From contig NZ_KE386569.1 in NCBI RefSeq assembly GCF_000427625.1, positions 3,810,389 through 3,856,312 of the forward strand: 45,924 nt of DNA, in the 5' to 3' direction. The notes beneath the pieces were generated by a model. The model ran no database searches and was not told the DNA's origin. It saw only the letters and a list, made by a program, of their open reading frames with translations. The translations under genes and the position numbers were made by a program. This document shows, piece after piece, positions 7,278 through 15,050 of the stretch (position 1 is its first letter; every line of letters begins with the position of its first letter). The stretch is from Methylobacter luteus IMV-B-3098. GTDB lineage: Bacteria > Pseudomonadota > Gammaproteobacteria > Methylococcales > Methylomonadaceae.

Positions 7278-8717
7278 ATGACGGTTCGGACCTATACAGT
7301 CATCATTTTTGCCGGCTTGCTGTCTAGTTGTACCGTAGGGCCCGATTTCAAAGCACCGGCCGCCCCCGATACTCCAGCCTACACCGCAACCCCTTTGTCG
7401 ACTCAAACGGCATCCGCGGCCACGGCTTTGGGAGATGCGCAACACTTTAGGATCGGCGCCAACGTGAACGCACAGTGGTGGCGTGATCTGGGATCTTCCA
7501 AACTCGACGCGCTGATAGAGCAGGCTTTTCAGGCCAGTCCAACGCTGGCTTCCGCACGAGCCACGTTACGTCAGGCGCAGGAAATCCATGCGGCGCAGGA
7601 GGGGGCGATGATGTATCCTCAAGTCGATGCCGGTTTCAGCGCGCAACGACAACGCTTTAATCCCATCGTATTGGGACAAGATGACAACGCGCGGGAATTC
7701 AGTTTGTTTAACGCCGGTGTTAACGTCAATTACCAACTCGATCTTGCCGGTGGTAACCGCCGCGCCTTAGAGGCCTTAGCCGCTCAAACCGAGTATCGCC
7801 GTCACGAATTGGAAGGTGCGCAGCTAACCTTGGCGGGCAATATCGTTACCGCCGCGATTACCCAAGCCAGGCTTGCGGCACAAATACAATCTACGGAGGC
7901 TATTCTAAGCGCTCAAGATGAACAATTGCACCTTACCCAAGAACGCGTGCGTCTTGGCCAGGGCGCACCGGATGAAGTGTTGGCGCTGCAAACCCAAGTG
8001 GAAGATACTCGCGCCGGTCTTCCCGTGTTGCGTAAACAGAGTCAGCAGAATGAACATCTGTTGGCCGCACTCACCGGCCGTGCCCCGGAAGATGGGCAAT
8101 TGCCCACTTTCATGCTGGAAGAATTCACCCTACCGTCCGATTTACCCTTAATCGTACCTTCCGAATTGGTGCGCCGCCGCCCCGACATCCTCGGCGCGGA
8201 AGCGTTGTTACACGCTGCCAACGCGGAATACGGCAGCGCAATCGCCAAGCTGTATCCGCAACTTAATCTTAGCGCCGATCTCGCTACGCAGACCTTGGTT
8301 GCAGGCGCATTGTTCGGCCCCGGTTCAGCAATATGGAACGTCCTTGGACAACTTACCCAGCCGCTCTTTAATCCCGCACTGCCCGCCGAAAAGCGCGCGG
8401 CATTGGCCGCGTTCGATGCCGCGGCCGCCAATTACCAAAGCGTCGTGCTCGAATCCCTGCGCAATGTAGCCGATGTTCTGCGCGCTTTGGAGAACGATGC
8501 TGAGGCATTGGCGGCTCTGACTGCCGCAGATGCTGCGGCGCAAGGCTCTTTGCAATCCGTGCAGAGGCAATATGCACTGGGTACGGTCAGCTACGTTCAG
8601 CAGCTGATCGCACAACAAGCGGCGCAACAGACCAGAATTAACTTGATCGCGGCTCAGGCACAGCGCCTCGTCGATAGTGCGGTTCTGTACCAAGCTATGG
8701 GCGGCGGTGCCAGTTAA
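7278..8717 (+). CDS. NodT/TolC-like outer-membrane factor lipoprotein
   Basis: A 479-aa outer-membrane efflux protein. The signal sequence has a lipobox (GLLSSC, Cys near residue 18), then VGPDFKAP, the standard start of NodT-family factors. Two OEP repeats follow, with the family landmark VRRRPDILGAEALLHAANAEYG... and FNPALPAEKRA in the second. It should form the trimeric outer-membrane channel for the HlyD/FtsX/ATPase exporter. I start at ATG 7278 since it gives a proper lipoprotein signal; 7221 is possible but adds a charged leader. It is the last gene before the nested transposon. Confidence 0.88.
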   Translation: MTVRTYTVIIFAGLLSSCTVGPDFKAPAAPDTPAYTATPLSTQTASAATALGDAQHFRIGANVNAQWWRDLGSSKLDALIEQAFQASPTLASARATLRQAQEIHAAQEGAMMYPQVDAGFSAQRQRFNPIVLGQDDNAREFSLFNAGVNVNYQLDLAGGNRRALEALAAQTEYRRHELEGAQLTLAGNIVTAAITQARLAAQIQSTEAILSAQDEQLHLTQERVRLGQGAPDEVLALQTQVEDTRAGLPVLRKQSQQNEHLLAALTGRAPEDGQLPTFMLEEFTLPSDLPLIVPSELVRRRPDILGAEALLHAANAEYGSAIAKLYPQLNLSADLATQTLVAGALFGPGSAIWNVLGQLTQPLFNPALPAEKRAALAAFDAAAANYQSVVLESLRNVADVLRALENDAEALAALTAADAAAQGSLQSVQRQYALGTVSYVQQLIAQQAAQQTRINLIAAQAQRLVDSAVLYQAMGGGAS

Positions 8718-8741
8718 GGCTATACCCTAACCTGATGTCAG

Positions 8742-8886
8742 TGTCATTTTTCAAAGTCGATGTCAGCGGCCATCAACCTGAACCCGCGTAATCTCTTGAT
8801 AAACGCAAATTAAAATGTCATAGTCGATGTCAGCAACGTTCAAACCCGATGTCAGCACGTCGCAAATTGTCAAAGTCGACGTCAGC
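8742..8886 (+). repeat. Left-end array of four transposase-binding repeats
   Basis: Copies of a TGTCAAAGTCGATGTCAGC-like unit occur at 8742-8767 (terminal, with extra Ts), 8816-8834, 8841-8856 (partial) and 8868-8886. Arrays of 19-bp sites at the ends are typical of TnsB/TniA-type transposases. tniA begins 21 nt after the last copy, so binding may also repress its transcription. Confidence 0.8.
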
Positions 8887-8907
8887 ACGTTGCAATAAGG
8901 GGGGACT

Positions 8908-10551
8908 ATGACTGACCTTTCACAGATCGCAGAACCGGAATGGCATGAAGCGCAACGTCGTGCTGAAATCGTGCGTCCCTTGGTGGAAAGCAAGTGCTGT
9001 TCTCGCCTGAAAGCACGTGAAGCGGCCGCTGAGCTGGGGTTATCCGAGCGGCAGATATACCGCCTGATCCAGCGGCTACGCGAATCCGGTGGTGAGCTCA
9101 CCGCTTTGTTGCCGGGCGGCTCCAACGGCGGACGGGGGAAACAACGGTTGGCCGAATCCCGCGAGCATTTGCTTCGTCGCCTGATAGCCGAAATTTTTGT
9201 GACGCGGCAGAAACGGTCAGCCGCTGAGCTCGTGTTTGCAGTCCGTAGCCAGTGCTTGAAAGCTGGCTTAGACCCTCCGTCAGAGAGCACGATCCGCCGG
9301 CGCCTGAGAAATCTATCTCTGGCCGAGCACCGCCAGCGGGGAGAACTGCATCCTGAAACCAAGCCGGTTTACGGGAGTACGCCTATCGCAGACACGCCTC
9401 TTGATTGGCTGCAAATGGACCATACGCCAGTGGACCTGATCATCGTTGATCCGATCGATCGCTCACCGATAGGTCGCCCGTGGATAACGGTGGCGATTGA
9501 TGTCTTCAGCCGCTGCATTGCCGGCTTTCATCTGTCGCTTGAGGCGCCATCGGCGACCAGCGTGGGGCTTTGCCTGACCCTAGTCGCCAGCGATAAAGTG
9601 TCATGGCTGCAGCAGCGCGGCATCGAGGCACACTGGCCGATAGTGGGTAAGCCCTGCCGCATCGGCGTTGATAACGCCTCGGAATTTCATTCGGCCGCTT
9701 TTGAACGAGGCTGCGCCCAGCATGGTATCGCCATAGAATGGCGACCACCAGGACAGCCGCATTTCGGCGGCATCATAGAGCGCATCATCGGCACGTTGAT
9801 GCAACTTGTGCACGCGTTACCCGGCACAACCTTTTCCAATCCGAGCGAACGCGGCGACTACGACAGCGACAAGCGCGCGTGTCTGACGCTGGAGGAACTG
9901 GAGCGTTGGCTGGCCGTCGCGATTACCAAGTATTACCACCTCCGACCGCATGAAGGGCTGGAGGGAGAGATCCCCTTGCGCCGCTACGAGCAGGGCCTCC
10001 AGGCGCTCACTGCCGCTAACAAAACCCTACCGCTGCCGCGTGATCCCCGCACTTTCCTGATCGACTTTTTGCCTGTGGTGCGCCGCTCTTTGCAACGGGA
10101 CGGTATTACGATTGACCACATCACTTACTACAGCAATGCACTGCGCCCGTGGATAAAGCTGCGCAATCAACCCACGCCCTTTATGATCCGCCGCGATCCG
10201 CGAGATTTGTCCCGCATCTTCGTGCTGGATGCAGAGCATAATGGCTACCTGGAAGTACCGTATCGGACCTTGTCGCGTCCGGCGATCACGCTCTGGGAGC
10301 ACAAGCTAGCGCGTAAACGCCTGCGCGAGCAACGACGCACTGCGGCCGACGAAGCGAGTCTGTTCGCCGCGATTGATGAAATGCGCGACATTGAACGTAA
10401 AGCCAAAGCATTAACGCGTACGGCACGCCGCAATCGGACACGGCGCCAAATTGCTTTAAAGCCCGAGAGCGCGGCAACGCCAGCTGAAAGATCAACTTCG
10501 ACAGTTGATGTCGGCCCTGTACGCCCGTTTGATGACATCGAGCTATGGTAA
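8908..10551 (+). CDS. tniA: TniA-like DDE transposase (Mu/TnsB-type integrase core)
   Basis: A 547-aa transposase. Residues 20-65 hold an HTH (ARE-AAAELGLSERQIYRLIQRLRE) and a second DNA-binding region follows to about 150. The rve core has the first Asp in LQMDHTPVDL (near 171), the second in RIGVDNASEF (near 252) and the Glu in GGIIERIIGTLM (near 288). A Mu-type beta-barrel and basic tail complete it. A strong AAGGGGGGA ribosome site is 4 nt before the ATG. The stop overlaps the tniB start by 7 nt. Confidence 0.9.
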   Translation: MTDLSQIAEPEWHEAQRRAEIVRPLVESKCCSRLKAREAAAELGLSERQIYRLIQRLRESGGELTALLPGGSNGGRGKQRLAESREHLLRRLIAEIFVTRQKRSAAELVFAVRSQCLKAGLDPPSESTIRRRLRNLSLAEHRQRGELHPETKPVYGSTPIADTPLDWLQMDHTPVDLIIVDPIDRSPIGRPWITVAIDVFSRCIAGFHLSLEAPSATSVGLCLTLVASDKVSWLQQRGIEAHWPIVGKPCRIGVDNASEFHSAAFERGCAQHGIAIEWRPPGQPHFGGIIERIIGTLMQLVHALPGTTFSNPSERGDYDSDKRACLTLEELERWLAVAITKYYHLRPHEGLEGEIPLRRYEQGLQALTAANKTLPLPRDPRTFLIDFLPVVRRSLQRDGITIDHITYYSNALRPWIKLRNQPTPFMIRRDPRDLSRIFVLDAEHNGYLEVPYRTLSRPAITLWEHKLARKRLREQRRTAADEASLFAAIDEMRDIERKAKALTRTARRNRTRRQIALKPESAATPAERSTSTVDVGPVRPFDDIELW

Positions 10552-11447
10552 CGTTCAAGCATTTGGGGCCGGAAGCGAACGAGCTCGCCAAGCTACCTAG
10601 CGTAGAGCGTCTTGCTCATCTGAGAATGGAGCGCTGGATCGGCTATACCCGAGCCCATCAAGTGTTGGCACAGCTCGAAGCGTTGCTTGCCAGTGAGCCT
10701 GGCAAGCTGCGCCCGCGAAATCTTCTGATTGTAGGCCCCAGCAACAACGGCAAAACGATGATTGCCGAAAAGTTCCGCCGCACGCATCCGCAGCGGATTT
10801 CCGAGAATGGTGAACACGAGGTCATTCCAGTACTTACGGTACAAATGCCCGCCGAGGCAACGGTTAACCGATTCTTTACCGCACTGCAGGTTGCACTTGG
10901 AACCCCGGTCGGCTTTTACGGGCGTCATGACCTACGCGAAGTGTCGACGTTGCGGCTAATGCGCACGGTCGGCGTGCGCATGCTGATCATTGATGAGGTA
11001 CACAATTTATTGGGCGCAACGGCCAGACGGCAACGAGAACTGTTAAACCTGCTGCGTTTTATGGGCAATGAGCTGCGTATCCCCGTCGTTTGCCTGGGCA
11101 TCCGTGATGCTTATCTGGCGATTCGCAGCGATGACCAGCTAGAGAATCGGTTTCATCCCCTGCTGCTGCCGCTCTGGGAATCGGGCGAGGAATTCGCGCG
11201 TCTGCTGGCCAGTTTCGAGACCGTGCTGCCGCTGCGCGAACCTTCTCATCTGTCCAGTGCGCCGTTATACGAGCTGATCTGGCGCCGATCTGAAGGTACG
11301 ATTGGCGAAATCGCGGCACTCCTGATCAGCGCCACCACAGCCGCCTTACTGCAAGGTGAAGAGCGTATTACCTGCGCCGTCATTGAACGTGCCGATTATC
11401 AACCGCCTAGTGTGCGCCGGCGCATGGTTGAGCAGGAATTGCGTTGA
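10545..11447 (+). CDS. tniB: TniB-like AAA+ ATPase transposition regulator
   Basis: A 300-aa TnsC/TniB-type ATPase that selects targets and activates TniA. Walker A GPSNNGKTMI is near residue 64, Walker B MLIIDEVHNLL near 145, and a sensor segment VVCLGIRDAYLAIRSDDQL follows. The N-terminal RMERWIGYTRAHQVLAQLE is typical of the family. Length is normal. It overlaps tniA at the start and is followed at once by tniQ. Confidence 0.9.
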   Translation: MVTFKHLGPEANELAKLPSVERLAHLRMERWIGYTRAHQVLAQLEALLASEPGKLRPRNLLIVGPSNNGKTMIAEKFRRTHPQRISENGEHEVIPVLTVQMPAEATVNRFFTALQVALGTPVGFYGRHDLREVSTLRLMRTVGVRMLIIDEVHNLLGATARRQRELLNLLRFMGNELRIPVVCLGIRDAYLAIRSDDQLENRFHPLLLPLWESGEEFARLLASFETVLPLREPSHLSSAPLYELIWRRSEGTIGEIAALLISATTAALLQGEERITCAVIERADYQPPSVRRRMVEQELR

Positions 11448-11457
11448 CTGGCGCAGC

Positions 11458-11817
11458 ATGCAGAAGCGCTGGCCGCTGCATCCGAAACCCTATCGCTACG
11501 AGATATTGGAATGCTATGTGCGCCGGCTCGCTGAATGTTATGGTGTGCGTTACGAATATTTCTGCCTACGTGCTCTGGGCATTCCTACCGGCGATAGTCT
11601 GGCAAGGCAATTTGAGCAGCCTGCACCGGAGTTATTACAGCGGCTGTCTAATGGCACCGGCATTCCCGTTGAGCAGCTTGAGCAGATGACGCGGCCGCTC
11701 GTTTGGCGGCGGATCATGGAGGAAATGAATCAGTATGCCGCAACGCCAGAAGGCCAGGCCGAGCTGGATGCTTTGACACAGCGTGTCGCAAAATTCCTAA
11801 ATTCTGCGACAACCTGA
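11458..11817 (+). CDS. tniQ: Short TniQ-family target-site factor
   Basis: A 119-aa protein with the TniQ N-terminal pattern (RWPLHPKPYRYEILECYVRRLAE...). Full TniQ of Tn5053 is roughly 400 aa, so only the first domain is present, as in the smaller TniQ/TnsD-like proteins. I start at ATG 11458, 10 nt after the tniB stop. The upstream extension to 11356 lies inside tniB. Its 3' end carries part of the res-like repeats. It probably bridges TniB and the target DNA. Confidence 0.75.
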   Translation: MQKRWPLHPKPYRYEILECYVRRLAECYGVRYEYFCLRALGIPTGDSLARQFEQPAPELLQRLSNGTGIPVEQLEQMTRPLVWRRIMEEMNQYAATPEGQAELDALTQRVAKFLNSATT

Positions 11818-11896
11818 TGGCTCTGATAGAATCAGGGCTTCATGTGTCGCAAAAGTAGGGTGCAAAAGTCTATAATTACGAGACACTTTTGCAACA
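11784..11896. other. Candidate res site for TniR
   Basis: Three dyad-like subsites lie between the tniQ end and tniR. TGTCGCA...TGCGACA spans 11784-11811, TGTCGCAAAAGT begins at 11845, and AGACACTTTTGCAACA is at 11881-11896. The order tniQ-res-tniR is that of Tn5053/Tn402. The site is assigned by repeats and position. Confidence 0.6.
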
Positions 11897-11915
11897 GTAT
11901 TTTTGAGCTCTGACT

Positions 11916-12488
11916 ATGCTGATAGGTTATGCCCGCGTCTCGACCGACGACCAACATCTTGACAACCAGCGCACTGCCCTACAGGCCGCCGGTTGCCAGC
12001 GCCTCTATGAAGAAAAAATTTCCGGGGCTAAGCGTGAACGCCCGGAATTGATACGGCTACTCGATCACTTGCGTAAAGGCGATGTGCTGGTGGTGACGCG
12101 TCTGGACCGACTGGCCCGTGCCACAAAGGACCTGCTGGAGCTGGCGGAGCTTCTCAACCGGGCGGGCGCTGGCTTGCGATCCCTGGGTGAACCGTGGGCA
12201 GACACGACCTCGCCGTCTGGCAAGATGGTGCTGACTGTTTTTGCGGGCATCGCCGAGTTTGAACGCTCTCTGATTGCTGAGCGAACCCACGCCGGCCGTC
12301 TTGCTGCCCAGAAAAAAGGCATACGCTTCGGCCGTCCACCGAAACTTAGCACCGAGCAGATTGCGCTCGGGCATCGATTGTGTACCGAAGGTACGTCCGT
12401 GCGCGATGCCGCCCGCATCCTGAATTGTCATCACGCGACTTTATACCGCGCAATCGGTAGATTCGTGCCACCCTCCGACGGAGATTGA
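11916..12488 (+). CDS. tniR: TniR-like serine resolvase
   Basis: A 190-aa small serine recombinase that resolves cointegrates at res. The catalytic Ser is in GYARVSTDDQ (residue 9), with TRLDRLARATKDLLE near 64, TSPSGKMVLTVFAGIAEFERSLIAERT near 100-125, and a C-terminal HTH (SVRDAARILNCHHATLYRAIGR). Length and domains are complete. It reads away from the res-like site at 11784-11896. It is the only intact recombinase in the Tn3/Tn402 block and may now serve both elements. Confidence 0.9.
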   Translation: MLIGYARVSTDDQHLDNQRTALQAAGCQRLYEEKISGAKRERPELIRLLDHLRKGDVLVVTRLDRLARATKDLLELAELLNRAGAGLRSLGEPWADTTSPSGKMVLTVFAGIAEFERSLIAERTHAGRLAAQKKGIRFGRPPKLSTEQIALGHRLCTEGTSVRDAARILNCHHATLYRAIGRFVPPSDGD

Positions 12489-12507
12489 TCACCGCTCCAA
12501 CTCCTAA

Positions 12508-12532
12508 CTGACATCGGCTTTAAAAAGCGACA
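12508..12532 (-). repeat. Internal copy of the transposon right end
   Basis: CTGACATCGGCTTTAAAAAGCGACA closely resembles the terminal right repeat at 14040-14065 (CTGACATCGACTTTGAAAAATGACA), with a few substitutions. It lies just after tniR, where a core tniABQR element would be expected to end. Confidence 0.6.
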
Positions 12533-12597
12533 GTCAGAAAGAGAATGGTTAATGGATTCCAGAAAACGGACATATTCTGGACTTGTCATTTATCGAA

Positions 12598-12630
12598 GTC
12601 TTTGTCGGTAGCAACTTGACCGACAAAGAC
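12598..12630. terminator. Stem-loop downstream of the cargo genes
   Basis: A perfect 12-bp stem (GTCTTTGTCGGT / ACCGACAAAGAC) with a 9-nt loop lies between tniR and the stop of the cargo kinase gene. It has no clean T-tract on either strand. It could end cargo transcription or stabilise the mRNA 3' end. Confidence 0.4.
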
Positions 12631-12646
12631 CGAGCCTAATCTGCCA

Positions 12647-13162
12647 TTAGTCACGCGGAAAGCAGACGTTGGTTGTGAATGGCTCCCTAATGTCGAATCC
12701 CTCTTCTTGGCGAGGCGCCACAAAATGACCTGTGATGATTTCAAAATCTTTATCGCAGACGGAAAACGCATGAGTGCCGGCGGCATTTCGTGTACGTAAG
12801 CGAGTCATACAATCGGCGTCAGTGGTCTCCAGAAGATGCAACAAATGTTCGGACGGAACACCATCAAGAAGACTTTTCATCCATTTTCGGGTTGCGACCG
12901 TGTTGGCAGGGATATCCAGGACAACTGACACTCCCGCCCGAAGCAACGCGGTCACATGTGGGCCAATCACATTTCGCAAATTGGCGGCGCAACGAACATA
13001 GTCCTCTATCGTATTTATTTCACCTGGAAAAAGGTGTGCGAGCCAATCATCTTCGCCAATGATCACTGTGTTTGGCTGGGCGGCGATCTCTTTGGCAAGT
13101 GTTGATTTTCCAGAGGCTATTTTTCCGCATAGCAGGTGTAGCGTAGTTAGTGTCTTTTGCAT
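12647..13162 (-). CDS. P-loop kinase-like AAA family ATPase (transposon cargo)
   Basis: A 171-aa protein with Walker A GKIASGKSTL at residues 13-22, a VIIGEDDWLAHLFPG segment near 34, VSVVLDIPANT (Walker B-like) near 88 and basic lid residues after 120. It resembles small zeta-toxin or chloramphenicol-phosphotransferase-like kinases (AAA_33 type). The substrate is unknown. It begins one nt after the stop of the SnoaL-like gene on the same strand, so the two are cotranscribed cargo. It has no relation to transposition. Confidence 0.75.
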   Translation of the reverse strand: MQKTLTTLHLLCGKIASGKSTLAKEIAAQPNTVIIGEDDWLAHLFPGEINTIEDYVRCAANLRNVIGPHVTALLRAGVSVVLDIPANTVATRKWMKSLLDGVPSEHLLHLLETTDADCMTRLRTRNAAGTHAFSVCDKDFEIITGHFVAPRQEEGFDIREPFTTNVCFPRD

Positions 13163-13163
13163 G

Positions 13164-13562
13164 TCACGCCACTCCTAACAGGTCCGTTCCATAAGAATTG
13201 TCGACAACGCAAAGCCATTTACCGTCCAACTCTTCGCGGAATACGTAGGTAGCGCGACGAGTCGTTCTCGCCTGAACACCCTTTGAGTCAACCGTCTCCA
13301 AGATGGTCTCCATGATGACCAGCGCCGTATTAGCACCCTGAATGACCTGAATTTCGCCTTGCTTGACAACAAGATTGTGACCGAAATAGTCGGCAATGGC
13401 GACAAATGCCTTGCGGATATTTTCCTTGCCTTTCGCGATTAAGCCAGGCTTGATGACAAGTGCTGCGTCGTCCGCGTAGAACTCCATCAAGGCGTCGAAG
13501 TCCTCGCTGGTAATCGCTTCGTCAGCAGCCTTGATTGCCTTTATTATCTGTTGGTATTCCAT
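13164..13562 (-). CDS. SnoaL/DUF4440-like NTF2-fold protein (transposon cargo)
   Basis: A 132-aa cone-shaped NTF2-fold protein: IIKAIKAADEAITSEDFDALMEFYADDAALVIKPG at the start, then IQVIQGANTALVIMETIL and RRATYVFREELDGKWLCVVDNSYG. Such proteins bind small ligands or act as simple isomerases or hydrolases; the activity here is unknown. CAAGGAG lies 6-7 nt before the ATG. A promoter, leader-like ORF and terminator hairpin lie upstream at 13601-13746. Confidence 0.8.
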   Translation of the reverse strand: MEYQQIIKAIKAADEAITSEDFDALMEFYADDAALVIKPGLIAKGKENIRKAFVAIADYFGHNLVVKQGEIQVIQGANTALVIMETILETVDSKGVQARTTRRATYVFREELDGKWLCVVDNSYGTDLLGVA

Positions 13563-13600
13563 GTCAATCTCCTTGGTTGAGTAAGTGCCTGGAGACGGAC

Positions 13601-13626
13601 ATAAAAAACCCGCCTCTTGGCGGGTT
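13601..13626 (-). terminator. Intrinsic terminator in the cargo operon leader (attenuator candidate)
   Basis: On the minus strand AACCCGCC-AAGA-GGCGGGTT is followed by TTTTAT. It is a strong Rho-independent terminator, but it lies about 39 nt upstream of the SnoaL-like start and downstream of the promoter at 13718-13746. Confidence 0.75.
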
Positions 13627-13648
13627 GCAGTGAATAATCAAAAGCGCG

Positions 13649-13711
13649 CTAACCCACCATTTTTAAAATGGTGGAAATAATGGTCAAATTGGATTGGGCG
13701 GCGGCTTTCAT
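13649..13711 (-). CDS. 20-codon leader-like ORF upstream of the attenuator
   Basis: ATG at 13711 to TAG at 13649-13651 encodes a 20-aa peptide beginning MKAAAQSN. Its last codons lie in a 10-bp inverted repeat (CCACCATTTT / AAAATGGTGG, 13654-13674). The terminator at 13601-13626 begins 23 nt after its stop. No Shine-Dalgarno is visible, and the predicted transcription start falls at or next to the ATG, so translation would be leaderless. Supported only by layout. Confidence 0.35.
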   Translation of the reverse strand: MKAAAQSNLTIISTILKMVG

Positions 13712-13717
13712 ACATTC

Positions 13718-13746
13718 AATTTACCAAATGCCTAGATACCGGTCAA
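13718..13746 (-). promoter_or_regulatory. Sigma70-type promoter of the cargo operon
   Basis: On the minus strand TTGACC (13746-13741), a 17-nt spacer and TAAATT (13723-13718). The -35 matches consensus at 5 of 6 bases and the -10 at 4 of 6, with ideal spacing. Confidence 0.55.
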
Positions 13747-13810
13747 TTCTGCGGCTCGGCACGGACGAGTGACAGGCTATCGTATCGAGGCTGTAGCCGT
13801 TCGCCATCCC

Positions 13811-13914
13811 TAAGGAACCGCTGATTTATTCGAAACTGGCGGTTGCGCGTCCGGCGAAATCAAAGCCTTACACATGCCGCGTAATGCAAGTGTCTATTTA
13901 TTCAGCGTTTTCCT
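13811..13914. repeat. Imperfect inverted repeat pair, possible MITE or IS remnant
   Basis: TAAGGAACCGCTGATTTATT at 13811-13830 and, inverted, TAGGAAAACGCTGAATAAATA at about 13894-13914 enclose about 60 bp without an ORF. The arms match at roughly 14 of 20 positions if gaps are allowed. A TA or TAA lies outside both arms. Identity as a mobile element is weak. Confidence 0.3.
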
Positions 13915-14016
13915 AATTGGAGTCGTCCGCTTTCAGGAAACTAGTTGGCAGCGCTTTTATCCATGATAACTAATTACCCAATGGTTGGGCGGCCTATTCC
14001 ACGCTCTTGACTCTCT

Positions 14017-14065
14017 GCTGACATCGACTTTGACAATCCGCTGACATCGACTTTGAAAAATGACA
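14017..14065 (-). repeat. Right-end transposase-binding repeats
   Basis: Two copies of GCTGACATCGACTTTG: 14017-14035 and the terminal 14040-14065, which ends AAAAATGACA. They are inverted relative to the left-end array. Fewer sites at one end is common in Tn7/Tn5053-type elements. Confidence 0.85.
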
Positions 14066-14066
14066 C

Positions 14067-15050
14067 CAGTTCAATCATGCGTTTGCCGAAAACTGGGGCG
14101 ACGGCTCGACCTCGTCTTCCGACGGCCAGCGTTTTCGGGCGGGCGGCAAGGCCGAGAGCTCGGGTCATGTCAATCCGAAGTATGGCAGCGAACCGGGCCG
14201 ATTGTTCTATACCCACATTTCCGACCAGTACGCCCCCTTTCACACCAAGGTCGTGAACGTAGGCGTGCGCGATTCGACCTATGTGCTCGATGGTTTGCTG
14301 TATCACGAATCGGATTTGCGTATCGAAGAGCATTACACCGATACAGCCGGCTTTACCGACCATGTCTTCGCACTGATGCATTTGCTGGGATTTCGCTTTG
14401 CGCCCCGCATTCGCGATTTGAAGGATACCAAGCTATATGCGCCTAAAAACGGCCAAGACTACTCGGCATTACAGAGCATGATCGGAGGTAACTTGAATAT
14501 CAAAAGCATCCAAACGCATTGGGACGAGATATTACGGCTTGCGGCGTCGATCAAACAAGGCACCGTTACCGCATCGCTGATGCTGCGGAAACTCGGCAGT
14601 TACCCACGGCAGAACGGCCTGGCTGTGGCCTTGCGCGAACTGGGCCGCATCGAACGCACCTTGTTCATTCTGGATTGGTTGCAAAACGTAGAACTGCGTC
14701 GTCGTGTCCACGCGGGGCTGAATAAGGGCGAGGCCCGCAACGCTTTGGCCAGAGCGGTGTTTTTTAATCGCTTGGGCGAAATCCGCGACCGCAGCTTCGA
14801 GCAACAGCGCTATCGTGCCAGCGGCCTCAATTTAGTGACGGCCGCCATCGTGTTATGGAACACCGTCTATCTGGAAAGGGCCGTCGAAAAACTACGGGAA
14901 TTGGACAAGCCTGTTGACGATGCGCTACTGCAATACTTGTCGCCGTTAGGTTGGGAGCACATCAATCTGACGGGCGATTACATTTGGCGCCAGAACCGGA
15001 AGATTGAAGAAGGGCAATTCAGACCGTTGCGAACCACTGAAAAGTCTTAG
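14067..15050 (+). pseudogene. tnpA: Tn3-family transposase TnpA, C-terminal fragment
   Basis: An open frame runs from the end of the nested transposon to a TAG inside the right inverted repeat. The 327 codons match about the last third of a Tn3-type TnpA (near 1000 aa): [51 protein letters not shown], and [16 protein letters not shown]. These hold the three acidic catalytic positions. The N-terminal DNA-binding two thirds is absent, so the protein should not transpose alone. Confidence 0.9.

Larger units (their letters stand above)
8742..14065 (+). mobile_element. Tn402/Tn5053-like transposon nested in the Tn3-family element
   Basis: About 5.3 kb with tniA, tniB, a short tniQ, a res-like region and tniR, then a two-gene cargo on the opposite strand. 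The ends are inverted: TGTCATTTTTCAAAGTCGATGTCAGC at the left (8742-8767) pairs with 14040-14065 at the right, and each end carries extra internal copies. Neither 5-bp comparison of the flanks (8737-8741 against 14066-14070, or shifted by one) shows a target duplication, and the left part of the Tn3 tnpA is missing. Insertion was therefore followed by a deletion or rearrangement. Confidence 0.88.

Noticed and set aside
13842-13872. TGTAAGG match on the minus strand inside the nested transposon
   Set aside because: No CGACTGA-like box at the 16-nt spacing (CGCGCAA instead), so it is not counted as a member of the ECF promoter set.
8737-14070. Target duplication for the nested tni transposon
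   Set aside because: Flanking 5-mers do not match at either plausible end position, so no duplication is claimed.
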